DNA of 5,242 nt from Pseudomonadota bacterium (GTDB taxonomy: Bacteria > Myxococcota > Myxococcia > Myxococcales > Anaeromyxobacteraceae). How positions within the stretch are numbered: position 1 is the stretch's first letter; the number at the start of each line of letters is the position of its first letter. Shown in pieces: positions 1 through 5,242 of this stretch. The stretch lies in assembly GCA_023419875.1 (NCBI GenBank), contig JAEZXM010000467.1, forward strand, positions 1 through 5,242, written 5' to 3'. Under the pieces are notes generated by a model. The model ran no database searches. It was not told where the DNA came from and saw only the letters and a program-made list of their open reading frames with translations. Position numbers and translations under genes: made by a program.

Positions 1-814
1 GCCGGCGCCCGTGCGGGCTCGCGCTCTGCGCGAGCCCCTCGGCCGCGCCGACCGCGGCGTAGGCGAGGGCGAGGAGGCCCACGGACGCACCGAGGGAGAA
101 GGCGAGCAGGATCGAGGACTCGAGCGCGTTCGGTCCGGAGAGCGCGGGAGGATAGGCGCCGCCGAGAACCACGAGCGGGACGGCGATCGCCCATGCCTCG
201 GCGAGGACCAGCGCCAGCGCGACCGCCGTGAGGAAGGAGACGAGGGTGAGCGTCCGGACCGGGGGACGGCCGATCGTCTCGGGCGGGATGCCGTCGTCAG
301 GCGCGGTCGAGACCACGCCGCGCGCGACGTCCGCCGAGAACCGGTCCTCCATCTCCTCGGTCCTCCGCCGCGCCTCGGCGGCCTCCTCCTCGAACCCGGC
401 GATCCGCGCGTGGACCTGCGCCCACTCGCGGACCGCCGACGGGCCGTCGAGCGCCTCCAGTGCGGCGGCGCTCGCGGAGGCGGACTCGGGCGCGCCGGCG
501 GGCGGCTCGGGGAGGAGCGCCGAACGGATCTCGCCGCCCGAGAGCTCGATCTGGAGCGGCAGGCGCGTGCGCGGCACCTGGAGCGCGGTCTCGTAGCGGG
601 CGAGCCGGGCGCGCAGGTAGTCGGCGAGCGAGACGCGCGCGTTCACGGCGGTGCGCGCCTGCAACACCGCGAGCGCCCAGCCCCGGCGGATCGGCCGGAG
701 CCTCGGGACCTCGGGGCGGCGGAGCCGAGGATCGGGGCCGAGCCCGACGAGGGCGCGGATCCTCCGGATCGCGGACAGCGCCGGCTCCGGGTGTTCGTGG
801 GCCTTCCCGATCAC
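1..814 (-). CDS. Unrecognised membrane protein with coiled-coil region, C-terminus off the left edge
   Basis: Reading the minus strand from GTG at 814-812 gives an uninterrupted frame of 271 codons to the window edge. I do not recognise the family. Residues 1-60 are basic and Arg/Pro-rich. Residues 60-130 contain segments such as VSLADYLRARLARYE. Residues about 133-160 are Glu/Arg/Ala-rich with heptad-like character and probably form a short coiled coil. A Pro/Gly linker lies at 170-187. Residues about 188-220 and 233-257 are strongly hydrophobic and should form two or three membrane helices. This layout suggests a soluble domain anchored by a C-terminal membrane bundle; its role is unknown. 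The frame is open upstream, but 815-900 holds no in-frame ATG, GTG or TTG, so the GTG is the most upstream start seen. No Shine-Dalgarno precedes it; the true start could be further downstream. It is divergent from the gene at 915. Opposite-strand frames here look like low-complexity Arg/Gly shadows. Confidence 0.75.
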   Translation of the reverse strand, partial: MIGKAHEHPEPALSAIRRIRALVGLGPDPRLRRPEVPRLRPIRRGWALAVLQARTAVNARVSLADYLRARLARYETALQVPRTRLPLQIELSGGEIRSALLPEPPAGAPESASASAAALEALDGPSAVREWAQVHARIAGFEEEAAEARRRTEEMEDRFSADVARGVVSTAPDDGIPPETIGRPPVRTLTLVSFLTAVALALVLAEAWAIAVPLVVLGGAYPPALSGPNALESSILLAFSLGASVGLLALAYAAVGAAEGLAQSASPHGRR

Positions 815-898
815 CCCGCAGCAGGTAGCGTACGGGCGAGCGCTCGGATCGGAGAAAACGGGTTGGGGGGATGTCTTCGGCGGGGCGCCCCGGCCGGC

Positions 899-907
899 TG
901 CTAGACT
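899..907 (+). promoter_or_regulatory. Extended -10 promoter element for a leaderless transcript
   Basis: The sequence TGCTAGACT fits the extended -10 pattern TGnTAnnnT. Its last base lies 7 nt before the ATG at 915, so a normal start of transcription would fall at or next to the A of the ATG. There is no Shine-Dalgarno before that ATG, and no TTGACA-like box at the usual spacing, which agrees with an extended -10, leaderless arrangement. The match and spacing are seen; the promoter function is inferred. Confidence 0.45.
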
Positions 908-914
908 CCTGCCC

Positions 915-1253
915 ATGGCAGAGGCCGCCGCTCCGCGCTGGACCCTCATCTCGGTCCTCTTCTCCTCCGTGCCGCTCACCCCGGCCCTGGCGGCGACCCT
1001 CCACGAGGCCGCGCTCGATCTCTACCGGCGGGACGAAGCGGCCCAGCAGGTGGCGGGCGAGCTGGTGACCGGCCGGGTCGTGAATCTGAAGAAGACCCTC
1101 CAGCTCGGGGCGATCAGCGGCCCCGCGTTCGAGGCCAGGCTCGAGACGGAGAGGGGGAGCGGGACCGTTCGGTACCTGCTCACGCGCCAGGGGCTGGAGC
1201 TGATGGGCGTCGTGGCGGAGCCGGCGGCCAAGAAGCCGCAGTACCTGAACTAG
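915..1253 (+). CDS. Small hypothetical protein, 112 aa, possible winged-helix-like C-terminal half
   Basis: ATG 915 to TAG 1253. The frame is open further upstream, but that part lies opposite the minus-strand gene, so ATG 915 is preferred; the extended -10 just before it supports this. I do not recognise the protein. Residues 11-29 are hydrophobic with an Ala-Leu-Ala at about 25-27, weakly like a signal peptide, although the N-terminus MAEAAAPR is poorly charged for one. Residues 30-52 look helical. Residues about 82-97, GTVRYLLTRQGLELMG, resemble the wing and last helix of many winged-helix regulators (Y-x-L-T-x-x-G-x-x-L), but no clear recognition helix was identified. The tail is Ala/Lys/Pro-rich. 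It precedes the GtrA-fusion gene on the same strand by 86 nt; that gene has its own ribosome binding site, so co-transcription is possible but unproven. It could equally be a small structural or envelope protein. Confidence 0.75.
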   Translation: MAEAAAPRWTLISVLFSSVPLTPALAATLHEAALDLYRRDEAAQQVAGELVTGRVVNLKKTLQLGAISGPAFEARLETERGSGTVRYLLTRQGLELMGVVAEPAAKKPQYLN

Positions 1254-1324
1254 GAGCTCCCTCCTGCACCGGGCGGTCCTCCTCGCCGGGATGCCCCCGC
1301 CGGACTCCCTGCCCACCTTGGTTC

Positions 1325-1334
1325 GAGGAGGGGG
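1325..1334 (+). promoter_or_regulatory. Shine-Dalgarno of the GtrA-fusion gene
   Basis: GAGGAGGGGG ends 5 nt before ATG 1340. It is the only strong ribosome binding site among the genes in this window and fixes the start. CCTCCTCG at 1278-1285 is exactly complementary to CGAGGAGG at 1324-1331, and CCCTCCT at 1259-1265 to AGGAGGG at 1326-1332, so the site could be masked in the mRNA. Confidence 0.8.
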
Positions 1335-1339
1335 ATCCG

Positions 1340-3397
1340 ATGGCGAGGAAGAGGCTCCTGCGCTTCGGCGCGGTGGGCGCGTCCGGTGCGCTCGTCAACC
1401 TGGGCGCGCTCCACCTCCTGGCGGGGGTGCTGGGGATCCCGGAGCTGGTCGCCTCCGCGCTCGCCATCGAGGTGAGCGTCCTCTGGAACTTCTTCCTCCA
1501 CGACCGGGTCACCTTCCATGACAGGCGGAGCGGCGCCTGGCCGGCGCGGGCCGCCCGCTACCACCTGGTGAGTGCGGCCGGCGTCGCCCTCCAGCTCGCC
1601 ACGTTCGCGGTGGGCCTGCTCGCCGCGCGTCACGCCGGGCGGGAAGGGCTCGGCCAGGCGCGCTACGTCGCTCAGGCCGCGGGCATCGGTGTCGCCTTCG
1701 CCTGGAACTACTTCGCGAGCAGCCGGTGGGCGTGGGGCCATGCGCCGGCCCGGGAGCGCTCCGCTGCGCGCGTCGCCCTTCCGGCGGCGTTGTTCGGCGT
1801 CCTGCTCGCCCTCCACGTCCTTCCCGTCTGGCTCGTCCGCTGGGTCCCGACGCAGGACGGACCGCTCCACGTCGAGAACGTCCTCGCGCTCGTCCAGCGC
1901 GCCTCCTCGCCGGTCCTGCAGGCGCACTACTTCGCGAACTGGGGGGCGCAGCCCAACTGGTTCACCCAGGTGCTCCTCATGCCGCTGCTCGCGGTCTTCT
2001 CGCCGCCGGTGGCGGAGAAGGTGGTGCTCACCGGGTACACGCTCCTCCTGCCGCTCGCGTTCCGGACCGTGCTCCCGCGCGGCCGTCGAGGCTGGTGGGC
2101 GGCGCTCGCCGTCTTTCCGTTCGTGCACTCGTACCCGTACCACATGGGCTTCTGGAACTTCTGCTGGGGGCTCGGGCTCGCGTTCCTGGCGATCGGCTGG
2201 TGGGTCCGGGCGCGTGGCCGGCTCGGGCCGCTCCGGTTCGCCGGCATGGCCGCGCTCGGCGCGTGCCTGTACCTGGCGCACGCGGTGACGTTCGGGGCGG
2301 TGCTCGGCGTCGTCGGCGTGCTCTGGCTCACCCGCGCCGGGCTCGCGTTCGCCCGTTCGCGCGGCGCGCCGGCGCGGCGGCGGCTCGTCGTCCGCGGCCA
2401 CCTCCTCCGCATCGTCGCGTTCGCGGCGGCGATGGCGCCGGGCCTGGCGTTGCTCGCCTCGTGGGTGCACGCGCACGGCGACCGGCCGGAGGCGCGCATC
2501 CCCTTTCCGGAGCTGCTCGCCAAGCTCGCCGCCGGCTACGCCCTCGTGTCGATCGACCGCCGGGAGCTGCTGCTGGCCGCCGGGGTCACGGCGGTCCTGG
2601 GGCTCGCCGCGCTCTCGCTCCTCCGGCACCGCCTCCGGCGGGCCGGCGGCGAGCGGAGGTTCGTCCCCGCGGACGGCTGGCTCGCCGCGGCCGCCGCCTT
2701 CGCCGTGCTCTACTTCGTCATCCCCGAGGTCACCGCCGCCGGCGCGCACATCTCCGACCGGACCGCGCTCCTCGCCTTCCTGTGCCTCGTGGTCTGGGTC
2801 GCGGCCCGGGCCGCGCCGTTCCCGCTCGTGCGCCGCACGAGCCTCGCTCTCGCGGGGCTGGCCGTGGCCGCGCTCGCCGTCCGCTTCGAGAAGCAACGGA
2901 TCCTCTCCGGCTACGTCGAGGAGTACGTGTCGGCGGCGCGGGCGCTGGGCCGGGACCGCGTGCTGCTGCCCCTCGCGCTCGCGCCCGGCGGCCCCCGCGA
3001 CGCGGCGGGCCGGAGGATGGGGTACCGGGTGAAGCCCTTCCTCCACGCCACCGGCTGGATCGTCGCCGCGAACGGCGGCGTCGATCTCAAGAACAGCCAG
3101 GCGCAGACCGACCACTGCCCGGTGCGCTTCCGGCCCGACCGGAACCCGTTCACCACCATCGCGAGCTCCCTCGGCCGGATGGAGGGCGTTCCACCCTGCG
3201 TCGATCTCCGGCTCGCCCCGTCCGTCGGCCCGCTCGACTACGTGCTGGTCTGGGGGGCGACGCGCGAGAACCTCCGGACGCCGTGCGGCGCCGCGCTCGC
3301 CTCGCACCTGGCCGCCCGGTACGCGCCGATCTTCCTCTCGGAGCCGCGCGGGCTCCTCGAGGTCTGGAAGCCGCGGGAGCTCACCGCCGCGCGCTGA
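1340..3397 (+). CDS. GtrA-type flippase domain fused to a GT-C-like polytopic membrane protein
   Basis: ATG 1340 to TGA 3397, 685 aa. Residues about 6-133 form a complete GtrA/DPMS-type domain (PF04138 style): four hydrophobic segments and both hallmark motifs, WNFFLHDRVTF at 49-59 and WNYFASSRWAW at 122-132. GtrA proteins are thought to flip polyprenyl-phosphate sugars across the inner membrane. Residues about 145-515 add roughly ten to twelve membrane segments. After the first of these comes QDGPLH at 172-177, then NWGAQPNWFTQVLL at 200-213 and FWNFCWGLGLAFL at 271-283; an acidic residue in the first outer loop is typical of GT-C glycosyltransferases, with D173 the candidate here. Residues about 520-685 are soluble, probably periplasmic, with cysteines at 593, 620 and 649. 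The likely role is flipping a lipid-linked sugar and transferring it to an envelope glycan. Acceptor and sugar are unknown. GT-C assignment is by pattern only; the GtrA domain is firm. Confidence 0.85.
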   Translation: MARKRLLRFGAVGASGALVNLGALHLLAGVLGIPELVASALAIEVSVLWNFFLHDRVTFHDRRSGAWPARAARYHLVSAAGVALQLATFAVGLLAARHAGREGLGQARYVAQAAGIGVAFAWNYFASSRWAWGHAPARERSAARVALPAALFGVLLALHVLPVWLVRWVPTQDGPLHVENVLALVQRASSPVLQAHYFANWGAQPNWFTQVLLMPLLAVFSPPVAEKVVLTGYTLLLPLAFRTVLPRGRRGWWAALAVFPFVHSYPYHMGFWNFCWGLGLAFLAIGWWVRARGRLGPLRFAGMAALGACLYLAHAVTFGAVLGVVGVLWLTRAGLAFARSRGAPARRRLVVRGHLLRIVAFAAAMAPGLALLASWVHAHGDRPEARIPFPELLAKLAAGYALVSIDRRELLLAAGVTAVLGLAALSLLRHRLRRAGGERRFVPADGWLAAAAAFAVLYFVIPEVTAAGAHISDRTALLAFLCLVVWVAARAAPFPLVRRTSLALAGLAVAALAVRFEKQRILSGYVEEYVSAARALGRDRVLLPLALAPGGPRDAAGRRMGYRVKPFLHATGWIVAANGGVDLKNSQAQTDHCPVRFRPDRNPFTTIASSLGRMEGVPPCVDLRLAPSVGPLDYVLVWGATRENLRTPCGAALASHLAARYAPIFLSEPRGLLEVWKPRELTAAR

Positions 3398-3455
3398 TCC
3401 CCCATCCGCCCGCGTTCGCCGGAAACCCCAGCCCGTACGCATTGAATGTCCGTTC

Positions 3456-3488
3456 CTGAAAACGATTGCACCGACTGAAGCGTTTCAG
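3456..3488. promoter_or_regulatory. Cluster of CTGAA(A)nCG half-sites, operator-like
   Basis: CTGAAAACG lies at 3456-3464, CTGAAGCG at 3475-3482, and the inverted form CGTTTCAG at 3481-3488. The last two overlap at a central CG to give the near-perfect palindrome CTGAAGCGTTTCAG, and the first starts 19 bp upstream in direct orientation. CG-centred palindromes of this kind are typical of LacI-family operators; other regulators are possible. The cluster lies immediately upstream of the TTGACA box. The repeats are seen; the operator role is inferred. Confidence 0.35.
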
Positions 3489-3492
3489 ACGC

Positions 3493-3521
3493 TTGACAGG
3501 ACCATCCCCGAGCGAGAGGGT
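3493..3521 (+). promoter_or_regulatory. Candidate promoter with perfect TTGACA -35 box
   Basis: TTGACA at 3493-3498 equals the sigma-70 -35 consensus and is conspicuous in such GC-rich DNA. With 17 bp spacing the -10 position is GAGGGT at 3516-3521, a poor match keeping only the second A and final T. If used, it would start an mRNA with a leader of about 200 nt containing the hairpins at 3626-3677. A specialised sigma factor or an activator could explain the weak -10, or the box may be chance. Confidence 0.3.
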
Positions 3522-3625
3522 TCCGGAGGGCGTGCGGCAGTGGGTCGAACGGCGACCGGGTGCACGACGTTCGGCTCCATCGGATTCGCAGCACGAGGTG
3601 GCGGCGCCGCACGTCGCAGGTGGGT

Positions 3626-3661
3626 GCGGGAGCCGGTCCAACACGGGGGACCGGCTCCCGC
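3626..3661 (+). repeat. 14-bp perfect inverted repeat (hairpin) in the MATE leader
   Basis: Bases 3626-3639 pair without mismatch with 3648-3661, leaving the 8-nt loop AACACGGG. The stem is GC-rich and should be very stable. There is no T-run after either arm, so it is not a standard intrinsic terminator on either strand. It lies 73 nt before the MATE start codon. It could be a regulatory mRNA structure, a protein-binding dyad or a transcription brake. Confidence 0.6.
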
Positions 3662-3677
3662 CCGTCCGTGAGGCGGG
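3657..3677 (+). repeat. Second hairpin, mutually exclusive with the 14-bp stem
   Basis: CCCGCC at 3657-3662 pairs with GGCGGG at 3672-3677 around a 9-nt loop, and can extend by G-U and G-C pairs to 3654/3680. Its left arm uses five bases of the right arm of the preceding stem, so only one of the two can form. The 14-bp stem is stronger in isolation; the second could form if the first is disrupted. Confidence 0.4.
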
Positions 3678-3734
3678 GGTGGCGGCCGGCGGGCTCGCAC
3701 GGCAAGATGCCTCGCGAGATCTGCGCCCCTCCAG

Positions 3735-5114
3735 ATGAACGCCCCCACCACCAGGAAGCTGGCCCTGCTCACGCTGGCGTGGCCGATCTTCGTCGAGCAG
3801 CTCCTCCGCCAGCTCGTCGGCATCGTCGACCTCTGGATGGTGGGGCGGATCCCGCAGGCACAGGCGGCGCTCCAGCAGCCGGGGCAGGTGCTCTACATCG
3901 CCCTCATCGTCTTCATGTTCGTGGGGGCGGGCGCGGGCGTCGTCGTCAGCCACCACCTGGGGGCGCACGACCGCGCCGGCGCCGATCGCATCGCCACCGC
4001 CGCCATCGCCGTGAACACGTGGATCGGCCTGGCGGTGAGCCTGGCGGTCCTCCTCCTCTCGGAGCCGTTGCTCCGGCTGGTGCGGCTCCCGGCGACGCTC
4101 TTGCCCATGGCGATGTCCTTCCTGCCGATCATGGGCGGGACGCTCTTCCTCGAGGCCCAGAACACCGCGATGGGCGCCGTGCTTCGCGCGCACGGGCACA
4201 CGCGCGATCCGATGTGGGTGGGGCTCGTCCAGAACGTGCTCAACGCAGGCGGCAACGCGCTGGTGATCTTCGGCCTGTTCGGCGTGCCTCGGCTGGGCGT
4301 GACCGGCGTGGCCCTCTCCGGCGTGGTGAGCCGCGTCGTCGCCTGCGTGATCATGTGGATCCTGGTCCGCCGCCGCACCGGCGTACGCATGCACGTGCGG
4401 GACTGGTTCCGCCTCCCCGTCCGCGAGCTGGCGCGCATCCTGAACATCGGCCTCCCCGGCTTCGCAGGGAACATCGCCTGGTTCGTCGCCTTCATGGTGG
4501 TGACCGCCTTCATCGCCGAGCTGGGACCGGTGGCGCTGGCGACGATGGCCTGTGTGTTCTCGGTGGCGATGTTCGTCATCATCCTCGGCCACTCCGTCGG
4601 TCTCGCCACCGAGATCATGGTCGGCCGCCAGGTGGGAGCCGGGGACTTCGAGGCCGTCTACCACACGCTCCTCCGATCGCTGCGGTGGGGGTTCTTCATC
4701 GTCAGCGGGGCCGTGGTGCACGTGGCCTTCGCCGGGCCCGTCGCGCTCCGCTGGCTCAACCCCGATCCCGCGGTGGTGTACGGCGGCGCGGCGCTCCTCC
4801 TCATGCACCTCGCGCTGGAGCCGGGCCGCGTCTTCAACGTGGTGGTGGGCGGCTCGCTGCGGGCCACCGGCGACGCCCGCACGCCCGTCCTCATCGGGAC
4901 GGCCTCGCTGGTCGCCGTCTGGATCCCGCTCTCCTGGCTGCTCGGGCTGAGGCTCGGCCTCGGCCTCCCCGGCTTCTGGATCGCGATGACCGTGGACGAG
5001 TGGCTGCGCGGCCTCCTGCTCTACCTCCGCTGGCGACGGCGAAGGTGGCTCCCGCACGCCCGGCGGAGCAAGGCCGAGGCGGACGCCGGGGTCGCGGCCA
5101 TGGCGGAGGGCTGA
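3735..5114 (+). CDS. MATE-family multidrug/metabolite efflux transporter
   Basis: ATG 3735 to TGA 5114, 459 aa, the usual length of the family. MATE proteins export cationic or other small compounds across the inner membrane using a Na+ or H+ gradient. Helix 1 starts at residue 9 and carries GIVDLWMVGR at 29-38, with the conserved family Asp at 32. The two homologous halves are visible: HHLGAHDRAGADR (73-85) and LRAHGHTRDPM (150-160) in the first match GRQVGAGDFEAV (297-308) and LRATGDARTPV (375-385) in the second. About twelve helices are expected; the tail from 431 is basic and cytoplasmic. The NorM helix-7 Glu appears to be absent: after LP at 240-241 the aligned position is Trp249. This points to a DinF-like rather than NorM-like ion site, though my alignment is by eye. 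There is no Shine-Dalgarno before the ATG, and I see no in-frame upstream start. Substrate cannot be predicted. Confidence 0.93.
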   Translation: MNAPTTRKLALLTLAWPIFVEQLLRQLVGIVDLWMVGRIPQAQAALQQPGQVLYIALIVFMFVGAGAGVVVSHHLGAHDRAGADRIATAAIAVNTWIGLAVSLAVLLLSEPLLRLVRLPATLLPMAMSFLPIMGGTLFLEAQNTAMGAVLRAHGHTRDPMWVGLVQNVLNAGGNALVIFGLFGVPRLGVTGVALSGVVSRVVACVIMWILVRRRTGVRMHVRDWFRLPVRELARILNIGLPGFAGNIAWFVAFMVVTAFIAELGPVALATMACVFSVAMFVIILGHSVGLATEIMVGRQVGAGDFEAVYHTLLRSLRWGFFIVSGAVVHVAFAGPVALRWLNPDPAVVYGGAALLLMHLALEPGRVFNVVVGGSLRATGDARTPVLIGTASLVAVWIPLSWLLGLRLGLGLPGFWIAMTVDEWLRGLLLYLRWRRRRWLPHARRSKAEADAGVAAMAEG

Positions 5115-5128
5115 GCCCGGGCCGCGAC

Positions 5129-5157
5129 GCTCAAGCCCCGAACGCGGGGACGCGAGC
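5129..5157. terminator. Weak hairpin at the convergent gene ends
   Basis: GCTC at 5129-5132 and CCCCG at 5136-5140 can pair with CGGGG at 5145-5149 and GAGC at 5154-5157 around an AACG loop, with an internal bulge. It overlaps the last codons of the minus-strand gene and follows the MATE stop by 14 nt. No T-run follows on either side, so a terminator role is only a possibility from position between two convergent genes. Confidence 0.15.
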
Positions 5158-5242
5158 CGCCCGCTCGAAGGCCCCCGCCACCCTCGGCAGCGCCTCGCCG
5201 CCCGGGGCCTCGACCACGAACGACGCCGCGGCGGCGCCGAGC
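5131..5242 (-). CDS. C-terminal end of an unidentified protein entering from the right edge
   Basis: On the minus strand the frame entering at 5241 codes for 36 residues, including SFVVEAPGGEALPRVAGAFE, and ends at TGA 5133-5131. The peptide looks like a real soluble protein end: a beta-strand SFVVEAP, then an amphipathic helix, then RVPAFGA. The pattern faintly recalls the C-terminal fold of PurM/PurL-type enzymes (strand, helix, GVP-like turn), but it is too short to assign. The gene is convergent with the MATE gene, the stops being separated by 16 bp, so it is not part of that transcription unit. Its start and most of its length lie outside the window. Confidence 0.6.
   Translation of the reverse strand, partial: LGAAAASFVVEAPGGEALPRVAGAFERAARVPAFGA

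Larger units (their letters stand above)
3398..3734. other. 337-bp non-coding region upstream of the MATE gene
   Basis: No credible gene is seen here on either strand. From left to right it holds a short GC-rich stretch after the GtrA-fusion stop, an AT-richer island at 3439-3500 (31 of 62 bases are G or C), a perfect 10-bp palindrome GCGGCGCCGC at 3601-3610, a 14-bp perfect inverted repeat at 3626-3661 with an overlapping second hairpin to 3677, and a purine-poor stretch directly before ATG 3735. No hairpin followed by a T-run marks the end of the upstream gene. The length suggests a long 5' leader for the MATE mRNA. Confidence 0.7.

Noticed and set aside
11..904. 297-codon open frame on the plus strand
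   Set aside because: Its product is Arg/Gly/Glu low complexity; the opposite strand encodes a protein with ordinary composition and membrane helices.
297..1316. 339-codon open frame on the minus strand
   Set aside because: It spans two differently oriented likely genes and its translation is Arg/Pro-rich with no hydrophobic segments or motifs.
1250..3442. 730-codon open frame on the minus strand
   Set aside because: It is antisense to the GtrA-fusion gene; its translation is a low-complexity mix of Arg, Glu, Gly and Pro, typical of shadow frames in high-GC DNA, while the plus strand has clear domain motifs.
3515..3560. Resemblance of AGGGTTCCGG to part of the ykkC/guanidine-I riboswitch, a known regulator of some efflux genes
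   Set aside because: The other conserved blocks of that class, including the GGUCCGAGAG and ACACGG-type segments in order, are not found at suitable positions, so the match is probably chance.
3626..3677. Intrinsic terminator for the GtrA-fusion gene
   Set aside because: The stem is strong but no T-run follows it on either strand and it lies more than 220 bp past the stop codon.
3466..3738. 90-codon frame starting at TTG between the GtrA-fusion and MATE genes
   Set aside because: No ribosome binding site, biased Arg/Gly/Ser composition, and it covers the hairpin region; better explained as non-coding leader.
3381..5057. 558-codon open frame on the minus strand
   Set aside because: Antisense to the MATE gene; the His/Glu/Arg/Asp-rich translation has no motif and the plus strand is a clear transporter.

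Overview
The window is very GC-rich (visibly above 70% in the genes), with strong G/C third-position bias. It reads like chromosomal DNA of a high-GC bacterium such as Anaeromyxobacter or another myxobacterium. That is an impression from composition and protein style, not from a marker gene. I see no mobile element, phage gene, CRISPR array, tRNA or rRNA.

Layout from left to right. (1) 1-814, minus strand: most of an unrecognised protein whose C-terminus runs off the left edge; it has a soluble, partly coiled-coil N-terminal region followed by hydrophobic membrane segments. (2) 815-914: a short divergent intergenic region with a good extended -10 element placed for a leaderless transcript. 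(3) 915-1253, plus: a 112-residue conserved-looking hypothetical protein. (4) 1340-3397, plus: a 685-residue membrane protein fusing a complete GtrA-type flippase domain to a polytopic GT-C-like glycosyltransferase/membrane module with a C-terminal soluble domain. (5) 3398-3734: a 337-bp non-coding region with an AT-richer island carrying repeated CTGAA half-sites and a TTGACA box, then two mutually exclusive hairpins. (6) 3735-5114, plus: a complete 459-residue MATE-family efflux transporter. (7) 5131-5242, minus: the last 36 codons of a gene entering from the right, convergent with the MATE gene.

The genes do not form one obvious pathway. The fused GtrA/GT-C protein probably acts in lipid-linked sugar transfer at the cell envelope, and the MATE protein exports small molecules. 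The most notable items are the GtrA/GT-C fusion without a visible GtrB partner and the structured leader in front of the MATE gene. I find no convincing new multi-gene system here.
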